Made by a program: the position numbers and the translations under genes. The notes under the pieces were generated by a model. It made no database searches, was not told the origin of the DNA, and worked only from the letters and a program-made list of their open reading frames with translations. Below are positions 8,027 through 14,653 of a stretch of 27,843 nucleotides of DNA, one piece after another (the stretch's first letter is position 1; each line of letters opens with the position of its first letter). The stretch is from Candidatus Poseidonia alphae. GTDB lineage: Archaea > Thermoplasmatota > Poseidoniia > Poseidoniales > Poseidoniaceae. Location of the stretch: contig DAVD01000020.1 of assembly GCA_002505405.1 (NCBI GenBank), positions 25,632-53,474 of the forward strand, in the 5' to 3' direction.

Positions 8027-8055
8027 ATGCAAGATTTGCATGCGATTTATTCATA

Positions 8056-8946
8056 ATGCCCCCCCTTGTGGCTCTTGACATGAGCGACCTTTACGGATTG
8101 AAACTCGAGCCTATGCCCAACCGCCTTGTTAACTACGGCGTGACCGAAAACGGAATCGCAGTGATTGAACTTACATCCGATTCTGCTGGAGCTCCGCTCG
8201 AAGGCACGAACGACCGTTCGCCGAACACCTACACCCACGGCATGATGCGAGACATTGACGAAGCCGTTGTCCGTGCTCGATTTGATGACGACGTCACCTG
8301 TATCGTCTTGACTGGAAACGGAGCCTCCTTTTTCTCTGCAGGCGCATCCATTCAGATGTTGAACAGCGTCACACCCGGCTTTAAGTACAATTTTTGCCTT
8401 CACGCCAACGAAACACTTTCTCGCTTTGAGCAAACTTCCAAACTTGTTGTTTGCGCCATTAACGGCCACGCCGTTGGCGGTGGTCTTGAGATCGCTATGG
8501 CTGCAGATATCCGTATCGCACGAAAGAACTCTGGAAAGGTCGGCCTTCCTGAAATCAACCTTGGTGTTCTTGCAGGAACCGGTGGTACCGCCCGCTTGAC
8601 CCGTCTAATCGGGAAAGCCAAGGCTCTCGAGATGATGGTTACCGGTGAATTGATGTCATTCGAGGATGCCCATTCCTGCAACCTCATCAACCACATTTGG
8701 GAAGGAGATGCAGATGATTTCCGCCGAGACGTTCTCGATTGGTGCAGCCAATTCACACTTCCAAACAAGGCTGTCAAGGCTGTTGGAAACATCAAGCGTT
8801 CATGCCAGACAGGGCCTGAAATTCCCTTTGAGTACCATCTCGCTCTTGAGCGAGAACTCCAAGCATCATTGTTCAACAGTACCGATGCTAAGGAAGGAAT
8901 TGCAGCCTACGTCGAGAAGCGTGTTGCCAACTTCACCGGCCAGTGA
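8056..8946 (+). CDS. Enoyl-CoA hydratase (crotonase family)
   Basis: A protein of up to 296 aa in the crotonase fold that would hydrate trans-2-enoyl-CoA. The oxyanion-hole segments are ASFFSAGASIQML and INGHAVGGGLEIAMAADIRI. Both catalytic glutamates of classical hydratases are present, in GGGLEIA and GLPEINLGVLAGTGGTARLT. The C-terminus DAKEGIAAYVEKRVANF is the classical hydratase ending. It is far shorter than BoxC (~550 aa), so I do not call it dihydrodiol lyase. Starts at 8056 and 8080 are both possible. A TATA-like TTTATTCATAA at 8047-8057 lies ~28 bp before 8080 and fits a leaderless start there. The aldolase follows after 24 bp. Confidence 0.9.
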   Translation: MPPLVALDMSDLYGLKLEPMPNRLVNYGVTENGIAVIELTSDSAGAPLEGTNDRSPNTYTHGMMRDIDEAVVRARFDDDVTCIVLTGNGASFFSAGASIQMLNSVTPGFKYNFCLHANETLSRFEQTSKLVVCAINGHAVGGGLEIAMAADIRIARKNSGKVGLPEINLGVLAGTGGTARLTRLIGKAKALEMMVTGELMSFEDAHSCNLINHIWEGDADDFRRDVLDWCSQFTLPNKAVKAVGNIKRSCQTGPEIPFEYHLALERELQASLFNSTDAKEGIAAYVEKRVANFTGQ

Positions 8947-8970
8947 ACCCAACAATAGGAGTGTTACTTC

Positions 8971-9897
8971 ATGACTGAATTTCATGTCCCAGCAGATGTT
9001 CCAAACGAATTGATGGAGACCTACATCGATAATTTGATGGCGGCTACAGCCGGTACCGGTATGATGAATTTGTTTGCATGCGACCAGAAAATTGAGCACC
9101 TCAACGACGACTTCTATGACGGAGGTGTCAAGGTCCCGCTCAGTTCAAATGACCCAGGTCACCTGTTTGAAATCGGGGCTCAAACACATTCGGAACAAAC
9201 TCTTGGTGTTCTTGCAGGCCAACTCGGCCTCATTTCGCACTATGCAAGAGATTATCCGGACCTTCCCTATTTGGTCAAACTCAACTCCAAATCCCACATG
9301 GTGAAAACCTCTCAGCGAGACCCTATCTCACAAGCACTATGGGATATGGACGACGTCATGTCATTGGTCCACAACGGTGTAAACGTTGTAGGGATCGGAT
9401 ACACGGTTTACATTGGAAGTGAATACGAGCATGAGATGCTTACAGAAGCAGCACAGTTCATTCGTCAAGCCCATGAGCAAGGTATGATCTCGGTGGTTTG
9501 GATGTACCCTCGTGGAAAAGCTGTTGCAGATGAAAAAGACCCACAACTTATCGCAGGGGCAGCCGGAGTAGCAGGCTGTCTTGGTGCTGATTTCGCCAAG
9601 GTGAACTATCCCAAGGCTTGGGACGGGATGACACAAGCAGAATCGTTCAAAGTCGCGGTGGAGGCTGCAGGACGTACATCGATTATTTGTTCAGGTGGGG
9701 GTTCACTACCACCTCGAGATTTCTTGCAGCGTCTTCACGACCAAATCAACGTCTCCGGATGCCGTGGAGCTGCAACAGGGCGTAACATTCATCAGAAATC
9801 CACCGAAGAAGCAGTACGCATGACCGCTGCATGCCACGCGATCATCTGCGAAGGGGCTTCTGTTGACGTTGCTATGAAGATCTTTGAGGGTCAATAG
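8971..9897 (+). CDS. Class I fructose-bisphosphate aldolase, archaeal DhnA/DeoC type
   Basis: A 308-aa TIM-barrel aldolase related to archaeal class I fructose-bisphosphate aldolases, which condense or split triose phosphates through a Schiff base. Family marks are LFACDQKIEHLNDDF (34-48), VVWMYPRG (175-182), GADFAKVNYPK (205-215, with Lys210 as likely Schiff-base lysine), SIICSGGGSLPPRDFLQ and ATGRNIHQ, the phosphate-binding end of the barrel. AGGAGTG lies 8 nt upstream of the ATG and supports the start. A hairpin with U-tract follows 80 bp after the stop. Together with GlpX it would cover two gluconeogenic steps. The substrate assignment is by family; a related DeoC/LacD-type reaction is possible. 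Confidence 0.8.
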   Translation: MTEFHVPADVPNELMETYIDNLMAATAGTGMMNLFACDQKIEHLNDDFYDGGVKVPLSSNDPGHLFEIGAQTHSEQTLGVLAGQLGLISHYARDYPDLPYLVKLNSKSHMVKTSQRDPISQALWDMDDVMSLVHNGVNVVGIGYTVYIGSEYEHEMLTEAAQFIRQAHEQGMISVVWMYPRGKAVADEKDPQLIAGAAGVAGCLGADFAKVNYPKAWDGMTQAESFKVAVEAAGRTSIICSGGGSLPPRDFLQRLHDQINVSGCRGAATGRNIHQKSTEEAVRMTAACHAIICEGASVDVAMKIFEGQ

Positions 9898-9914
9898 GCC
9901 TCATTTGACTTCGT

Positions 9915-9931
9915 CTCGACAGATTGTCGAG
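9915..9931. repeat. Perfect inverted repeat CTCGACA-N3-TGTCGAG
   Basis: Seven-base arms around GAT, 18 bp after the aldolase stop. It could be a short 3'-end hairpin or a protein site; no U-tract follows. Confidence 0.4.
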
Positions 9932-9976
9932 TGATTTCGAATTCCTGTCAACGATGACTGAGTTCTGTAGCAAACG

Positions 9977-10014
9977 AACCTTGGCTTGCAACCGATTCAA
10001 CAAGGTTGTTTTTT
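9977..10014 (+). terminator. Hairpin plus U-tract after the aldolase gene
   Basis: AACCTTG (9977-9983) pairs with CAAGGTT (10001-10007), and six Ts follow at 10009-10014. This is the best terminator-like element in the window and ends the plus-strand run that begins at 6773. Archaeal termination mostly relies on the T-tract; the hairpin is an extra. Confidence 0.6.
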
Positions 10015-10025
10015 GTGAGTTATTT

Positions 10026-10043
10026 TGGCGGGTTTCACCGCCA
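10026..10043. repeat. GC hairpin TGGCGG-N6-CCGCCA
   Basis: Six-base arms around GTTTCA, between the aldolase terminator and the small winged-helix gene on the opposite strand. Four Ts occur shortly after (10048-10051). It may be a second 3'-end structure serving either strand. I see no gene in 9898-10166; this spacer holds only these three inverted repeats. Confidence 0.4.
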
Positions 10044-10166
10044 TGGGTTTTAACAAACGCGAGAATGAATTGAATTGTCGAGTCGTAAAACGTCTCAATT
10101 GATGACCGTTATGGCCAACTTGAGGGAGGGCGGTTTCACACTTGAGAATACGGTCCAGTCCGAAGT

Positions 10167-10490
10167 TCACAACTTCTGGTTGCTGTTTGTGGTGAAGTTT
10201 CCTTCACTGTCGATGATGATTGGTGTTCCTTCAATCCACTCGGGGCAATTGTCGGAGACCCAGGTGCGTGTGGCCCACTCGCAAATGTCATATCCGCCGG
10301 ATAGAATTCCTGATCGCTTGATGTATCCAACCTTGACGATGTCTTTGTCCTTGGAGAGGACGTTACCGAGTTGTTGACTGGTCGTACCGTGTCGCATGGA
10401 GCCGTTGATGTATTCCAAAATTTCAGCTGTGTTTCGTGGGCGGTCACCTAGGAATTTCTTGATTTTTTCACGGATGCGGGTTGTTTTCAT
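10167..10490 (-). CDS. Small winged-helix DNA-binding protein
   Basis: A 107-aa basic protein. The first ~75 residues fit a winged helix: TRIREKIKKFLG, NTAEILEYINGSM, then recognition-type RHGTTSQQLGNVLSKDKDIV and a wing around KVGYIKRSG. The tail (WVSDNCPEWIEGTPIIIDSE) is unfamiliar. Two ATGs are in frame, at 10496 and 10490. AGGAGG (10504-10499 on this strand) is 2 nt from the first and 8 nt from the second, so I chose 10490. A direct repeat at its predicted transcription start suggests it may regulate itself. It is alone on its strand, converging on the aldolase and diverging from the 835-aa gene. Likely a transcription regulator; target unknown. Confidence 0.75.
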   Translation of the reverse strand: MKTTRIREKIKKFLGDRPRNTAEILEYINGSMRHGTTSQQLGNVLSKDKDIVKVGYIKRSGILSGGYDICEWATRTWVSDNCPEWIEGTPIIIDSEGNFTTNSNQKL

Positions 10491-10522
10491 ATTCATTTCC
10501 TCCTGGTCAATATAGGGCGGTC

Positions 10523-10573
10523 TTTCTTAGGTATCGCCACTGTTTCTTAGGAGCGAGGCCGCTGATATAATGC
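10523..10573 (-). promoter_or_regulatory. Promoter and direct-repeat operator of the small winged-helix gene
   Basis: Reading the minus strand, a TATA-like GCATTATATC (centre ~10568) is followed by two copies of CCTAAGAAA (plus-strand TTTCTTAGG at 10543-10551 and 10523-10531), spaced exactly 20 bp, or two helical turns. The expected transcription start (~10543) falls at the first copy, a layout typical of a repressor site. AGGAGG follows before the gene. Confidence 0.5.
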
Positions 10574-10635
10574 TTCCTCTCTGGAATGACGATTATGTTA
10601 CACTTGGTGACCTATTGGTGGTGTTTTTTTTACAT

Positions 10636-10650
10636 CTTGGCTCGGCCAAG
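10636..10650. repeat. Inverted repeat CTTGGC-TCG-GCCAAG
   Basis: Perfect six-base arms in the divergent spacer between the two winged-helix genes, preceded on the plus strand by a run of eight Ts (10624-10631). No T-run follows it on either strand, so it fits a protein-binding site better than a terminator. Confidence 0.4.
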
Positions 10651-10666
10651 TAAGTAAACGCACACC

Positions 10667-10679
10667 TTTCCAGTGGAAA
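10667..10679. promoter_or_regulatory. Palindrome TTTCCAGTGGAAA, mini-ORB-like
   Basis: A 13-bp palindrome with a single central base, matching the core of archaeal origin-recognition (mini-ORB) repeats as I remember them for Pyrococcus. AT-rich DNA follows (10675-10712). No G-string flank and no second copy are seen nearby. It sits ~30 bp upstream of the TATA box of the 835-aa gene, so it may instead be a transcription factor site. Confidence 0.35.
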
Positions 10680-10700
10680 TAGATAACTAAATGTAACTAA

Positions 10701-10758
10701 TTATAAGTTCTAAGGGTGAAGTTAATGAATGGCTGGCAACTACGGATGTTTGAGGTGA
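10701..10758 (+). promoter_or_regulatory. Promoter and Shine-Dalgarno of the 835-aa gene
   Basis: TTATAAG at 10701-10707 is a TATA candidate, predicting a start near 10730. GAGGTGA at 10752-10758 lies 6 nt upstream of the TTG at 10765, and an in-frame TGA at 10756 rules out a longer form. Confidence 0.55.
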
Positions 10759-10764
10759 AGAAGG

Positions 10765-13272
10765 TTGTCCATCAGAAGGATTCGTTCAGTCGCCCACCGC
10801 AGAATTCTCCTATGGTTGAGTCAAGGTCCAAGTACGGTATCTGAAATTGCCCAACAATTTAGCATGCGAATGCCGCACGCATCGCTTGCATGCCGTCAAT
10901 TGCGGGCTAAGGGTGATGTTTATCGCGACGACGCAGGCGGGATCCGCAACGCCCTCCTCTACCTCACGCAAGCAGGGATTGAACGAATCGAAGAAGATGG
11001 ATTGGCTAAGGTAAAACACCACATTGATACAATTCCTGTCGGAAAGGATGGAATCGTCTTGCAATCGGATGACCAACATGTCTTGGTTGGTTACCTGCAA
11101 CCACCAAAATCTCCTTTAAATTTCATTCCAGATGCCGCAAATTCTCTTTCCGAATCTTCCAATGGAAATGAAGGGGGGGCGTGGGTTCTTTTCCAAATTC
11201 AGAACCTTCGGTGGTATGATTTAGCAACGCTCGTTCCTACCGAAGCGCCACAGTATGCTGCGAGTGGAACCCTTGATGATTTCAGCGCAGGTCCAACAAA
11301 AATTGGAATTGTTAGAGGGGCAGTAGTGGAACGTAAGGATGCATCAAGTGTGCTTGAAGGGCAATGGTTCTCTTCGCTCCAGTCAACATCACCACCTTCA
11401 TCGCTGCTTCAAGGTAAGACAATACTTGGAACAGTGGAAGGTACAGACTACGGATACGCTCCTCCTCATGGAGCGCATGCTGATTTGCCTTCTTCCTTAG
11501 ACCGAACATTGGTATTCAACGTGATGGGTCAAGGGTGCTTAATATTGAATGAGCAGAACAGTGATGCACAGAGGGAATTGCCCCTCGAAGTCCTTCGCTC
11601 GTGGTTACGTCTGCGCCATCCGAGAATGTCAACCATTAAGCTCAACGCTCGTTATGAGGAGATGAGGTCACAATTGGATTCTGGAATGAACCGTATGCCT
11701 TTGCCGTTGAGACGCGATCTGATTGCAGATTTCGGCACCGTACACTGGAGGGAGTTACATTTCGATGATGGACCAGTGGATTTGTACGGCGTTTCTCCTC
11801 TTGGCCTTCAAGCCCTGTGTGAGCATGTTTTGAGCCATGCGCGTATACCTTTTGTAATGGAGTGGCCATTTCCCAACCCGGACCAGTCCCTGCTCGAACG
11901 AGTCCTAACTCACCCCATGTGCAAAATGCTGGTCACTCGGCACTTGGATGGCTTGATGCTTCCAAGCGCAACGGTTCACATCAAAGATTCACCCGTACTT
12001 GCACAACTGAGGGTGCATCTCAACAGGTCAACTGTTCTGCCGTTGGACCTCGACTCGAAAGCGGCAACTTCACAGCAACATCGGTTCCTTGAATTCTATC
12101 CTCTCCATGCAGAAGAATTGCTTGCAGCATGTGCAACAATTGAACTTGACCCGCTCCACTTCACGAGAGTTGTTTCTGATCCAAGGGAGGCCACAGCAAT
12201 GATGAAAGCGCTTGATGTGTATCCCACAGGCAACGAAACGATGGCCAATGAATTGGAAACGAAGTGGCCCATTGCAGCCTGGATTGCTTCACCCCCTGGC
12301 GGGAGGGAAAGCCGTTGGATTCGACTTCAAGATCGGCTCCCTAGAGGTTGGGTAAACCTTCTCCCTCCACAGCATGTTGATCTCCTGACCCTCGCACATT
12401 CCCTTCACAAAGGAATTGGTACATGGCGGGAGAAGGCATTTCGGCGGTTGACCTTAGAATTACGGTCATCTCCTGAAATCCTTCTCAGCCTTTCTACTTC
12501 TATGGACCATGAGGAAAAGGGCTCGTGGCTCGCTGCCGTTGTCCTTGGGGCATCATCGTCACTGGGTGGGGAATACAATGAATTGATGAAAAAGGGAAGT
12601 TTAGAATGGTTGGACCACCCTCATCTGCCGCATCTGGTTCTCCCGATGGTTTTTCCTTCAACCAGAGTCATTGATGCCGAGCGGCACCTGCTCTTGGACC
12701 AATGGCTAAAGGCTGCTCAGGTGCATCCCGAAACATCATTCATCAGTTTGTGGGCTAAGGCGATTCAAACAACACAACGCAACGAACCTTGGGTTTCTGA
12801 AGACACACGCTCGCTTATGCAGCACCTTCCTCAACTTTGGTGGGCACCGTATGCAAGTCAATGGCTCATTTCTCAACTCAACACTTCATCGGGTCGAAGT
12901 TGGTTGAAAGAACAATCGATTTCTTGGCCCGCTCTCCTCACCCATCCCAAGGGACAACGGGGTGGATTCCCCGGCACCCATCACCAGCATCCCGGATACA
13001 ATCTTTCTACGGAAGACCTCATGGGCATCAAATTACTTCAATCCGGACCAGGTACGCCTTCGTTAAATGACCTCTTTGAAATGACATATGCACTTGAACA
13101 AGGGTTGCCGGTTCCGACATTGCAAACGCACCCGGAGGCTGCTTGGCTGGTCCAGCCGATTGAGTCTTGGCCAAACTTCACTCCAGAAACCATTGAGGAC
13201 GGAGATTCCTCAATCGGTCTCTTGCTCTATTCAAGGTCCTTTGCAGCCCGCCAACAAATGACGATGGATTGA
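10765..13272 (+). CDS. Large winged-helix protein of unknown function (TTG start)
   Basis: An 835-aa soluble protein. Residues ~5-80 form a MarR/ArsR-like winged helix: AHRRILLWLSQGPSTVSEIA, the helix pair MRMPHASLACRQLRAKGDVY, and the wing RDDAGGIRNALLYLTQAGIE. The remaining ~750 residues are rich in Trp, Pro and Leu, with no membrane helix, no Walker, nuclease or kinase motif that I can find, and no obvious repeats. The start is a TTG backed by GAGGTGA 6 nt upstream; the next in-frame ATG would cut into the helix-turn-helix. It stands alone between long spacers. It may be a regulator with a large sensory part, or a protein acting on nucleic acid. I do not recognise the C-terminal region. 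Confidence 0.75.
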   Translation: MSIRRIRSVAHRRILLWLSQGPSTVSEIAQQFSMRMPHASLACRQLRAKGDVYRDDAGGIRNALLYLTQAGIERIEEDGLAKVKHHIDTIPVGKDGIVLQSDDQHVLVGYLQPPKSPLNFIPDAANSLSESSNGNEGGAWVLFQIQNLRWYDLATLVPTEAPQYAASGTLDDFSAGPTKIGIVRGAVVERKDASSVLEGQWFSSLQSTSPPSSLLQGKTILGTVEGTDYGYAPPHGAHADLPSSLDRTLVFNVMGQGCLILNEQNSDAQRELPLEVLRSWLRLRHPRMSTIKLNARYEEMRSQLDSGMNRMPLPLRRDLIADFGTVHWRELHFDDGPVDLYGVSPLGLQALCEHVLSHARIPFVMEWPFPNPDQSLLERVLTHPMCKMLVTRHLDGLMLPSATVHIKDSPVLAQLRVHLNRSTVLPLDLDSKAATSQQHRFLEFYPLHAEELLAACATIELDPLHFTRVVSDPREATAMMKALDVYPTGNETMANELETKWPIAAWIASPPGGRESRWIRLQDRLPRGWVNLLPPQHVDLLTLAHSLHKGIGTWREKAFRRLTLELRSSPEILLSLSTSMDHEEKGSWLAAVVLGASSSLGGEYNELMKKGSLEWLDHPHLPHLVLPMVFPSTRVIDAERHLLLDQWLKAAQVHPETSFISLWAKAIQTTQRNEPWVSEDTRSLMQHLPQLWWAPYASQWLISQLNTSSGRSWLKEQSISWPALLTHPKGQRGGFPGTHHQHPGYNLSTEDLMGIKLLQSGPGTPSLNDLFEMTYALEQGLPVPTLQTHPEAAWLVQPIESWPNFTPETIEDGDSSIGLLLYSRSFAARQQMTMD

Positions 13273-13280
13273 AAAGGCAA

Positions 13281-13560
13281 CGGTCTCAGCATTGTTTACC
13301 GTACCTGCAACATCGGGCTGAGCTACTGTGAAATTGCTATGACGTCTGACACCATGAGTACGGCCGCAATCGAAGACTGGGAGGACCCTTCGGGGAGTGA
13401 GTTCCGGTGCAAATGCGGTAAACCATCGGTAGGTTATGGGTCCTTGAATGACGACAGGATGACCTCAAGACAACCACCCTACTGGACAGCAAGCCCCGAT
13501 ACCGAGGGTCAGGCCTTTGAGTAACCGATGAAAAAGGCCGTTAGGTGTCGGGGCACAGCT
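13281..13560 (+). ncRNA. Candidate structured non-coding RNA in a gene-free spacer
   Basis: The 361-bp spacer 13273-13633 carries a chain of pairing segments on the plus strand: CTCAGC/GCTGAG (13285-13290 with 13317-13322); ATTGC/GCAAT (13333, 13366); CCC-TTCG-GGG, a UUCG tetraloop (13386-13395); CGGTAGG/CCTACTG (13427-13433 with 13478-13484) enclosing CTTGA/TCAAG; and a 10-bp stem GCCCCGATAC/GTGTCGGGGC (13493-13502 with 13545-13554, one G-T pair) enclosing GGCCTTT/AAAGGCC. I looked for RNase P (GAAAGTC, ACAGAA) and SRP (GGAAG...AGCA) signatures and found neither. A 61-codon frame (13339-13524) overlaps and is a weaker explanation. Boundaries are guesses; a long mRNA leader for coaD is another option. 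Confidence 0.35.
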
Positions 13561-13633
13561 GCTTGCTCAAATTCGCTTTATTCAGCCGAGAGGAGGCGAT
13601 GACCTCAAAGGCTGTTTTCACTGTCACCTAGAT

Positions 13634-14653
13634 ATGGAACCACAACAACCCTTCTCATGTTGTTTGGTTGGTGGAACTTTTGATCGCTTCCATGCTGGGC
13701 ATCGTTTGCTCCTTGATGCAGCTCAAAAATCTGCAAAAAGAATTGAAATTCATGTTACTTCTGACCTCATGGCTGACGCGAAATCTTCGTTCATTCAACC
13801 CTTTGAAACCCGTAGAGAACATCTCCTTCAATGGGCAGAATCACATGCCCCTGGACGAGTAACGGTTCATATGCTTGGTGATGTGATGGGGCCTGCTCCC
13901 GTTCACCCGGAAGCGGATTGTATCGTTGCAACCCCGGAAACTCGCGGGCAATGTGAATCCATCAACGCCGTTCGAACATCAAATGGACTGCCTCCCCTCA
14001 ACATCATTGAAGTTGCTCACATGCAGGACATCGAAGGGGGCATCATCAGTTCTTCACGAATTCGCAACGGTCATATTGACCTGCAAGGCCATTCATGGAT
14101 TGAGTCCCACTATCGTGAACAAACTCTTCTGATGCACCCTCGCCTTGATGAGGAACTTAAAACTCCAATGGGGGTCTTGTTTGAAGGCCCAGAGGATGCT
14201 CCTGAAGTTGCGATGTTTGCGGCTTTAGATGGGTTGGACCTCAGCACACGGGCTCTCGTTGCAGTTGGTGATGTTACGGTTGCTACCCTGCTCAATATGG
14301 ACTATGTTCCTGACATTGCACTGATTGATGGTCAAACAAAACGCACGCCTTTGGCCAAAGAAGAGCAAGTGGACGGTTCTCGATTTCCATCCCATTTACA
14401 GGCCGTTAACCCTGCAGGACAACTTACGCCAAGTTTGCTTGCAGCCATTGAACTGGCATGCAGGATGGAGATTCCTGCGCTTATTGACGTAGAGGGAGAG
14501 GAGGATCTCGCTCCACTCTACATCCATTTGGTTGCGCCAATCGGAACTCAGATCATCTATGGGCAACCGGGTAAAGGCGTTGTTCTTCAACAAACAACGC
14601 TCAAAACCAAAGAACGTTGCAGGCACCTGCTTGGATTTTTTGAGGTGGTTTGA
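13634..14653 (+). CDS. coaD: Phosphopantetheine adenylyltransferase fused to DUF359 GTP-dependent dephospho-CoA kinase
   Basis: A 339-aa two-domain protein that would do both last steps of coenzyme A synthesis. Residues 1-~155 are archaeal CoaD: LVGGTFDRFHAGH with the HxGH nucleotidyl-transfer motif (20-23) and ISSSRIRNG (138-146). Residues ~165-339 match DUF359, the archaeal GTP-dependent dephospho-CoA kinase: VAVGDVTVATLL, YVPDIALIDGQTKR (224-237), VNPAGQLTPSLLAAI, VEGEEDLAPLYIHLVAP and YGQPGKGVVL. The two activities are usually separate genes in archaea, so this parallels the animal CoA synthase fusion, but with a different kinase fold. No Shine-Dalgarno directly precedes the ATG. A ten-codon frame ends 2 nt before it. 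The glycosyltransferase start overlaps its stop (TGATG). Confidence 0.9.
   Translation: MEPQQPFSCCLVGGTFDRFHAGHRLLLDAAQKSAKRIEIHVTSDLMADAKSSFIQPFETRREHLLQWAESHAPGRVTVHMLGDVMGPAPVHPEADCIVATPETRGQCESINAVRTSNGLPPLNIIEVAHMQDIEGGIISSSRIRNGHIDLQGHSWIESHYREQTLLMHPRLDEELKTPMGVLFEGPEDAPEVAMFAALDGLDLSTRALVAVGDVTVATLLNMDYVPDIALIDGQTKRTPLAKEEQVDGSRFPSHLQAVNPAGQLTPSLLAAIELACRMEIPALIDVEGEEDLAPLYIHLVAPIGTQIIYGQPGKGVVLQQTTLKTKERCRHLLGFFEVV

Noticed and set aside
8056..8946. BoxC dihydrodiol lyase
   Set aside because: The protein is ~296 aa with a classical hydratase C-terminus, whereas BoxC is about 550 aa.
10725..10842. 38-codon frame overlapping the start of the 835-aa gene
   Set aside because: It has no Shine-Dalgarno of its own and no domain; the TTG frame has both a good ribosome binding site and a winged helix.
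13339..13524. 61-codon frame in the spacer before coaD
   Set aside because: No Shine-Dalgarno and no recognisable domain. A strong stem (13493-13554) runs through its stop codon, so a structured RNA or leader is the better reading. It contains CKCG, so a small protein is not excluded.
13273..13633. RNase P RNA or SRP RNA
   Set aside because: Neither GAAAGTC/ACAGAA (RNase P) nor GGAAG...AGCA (SRP) is present on either strand.
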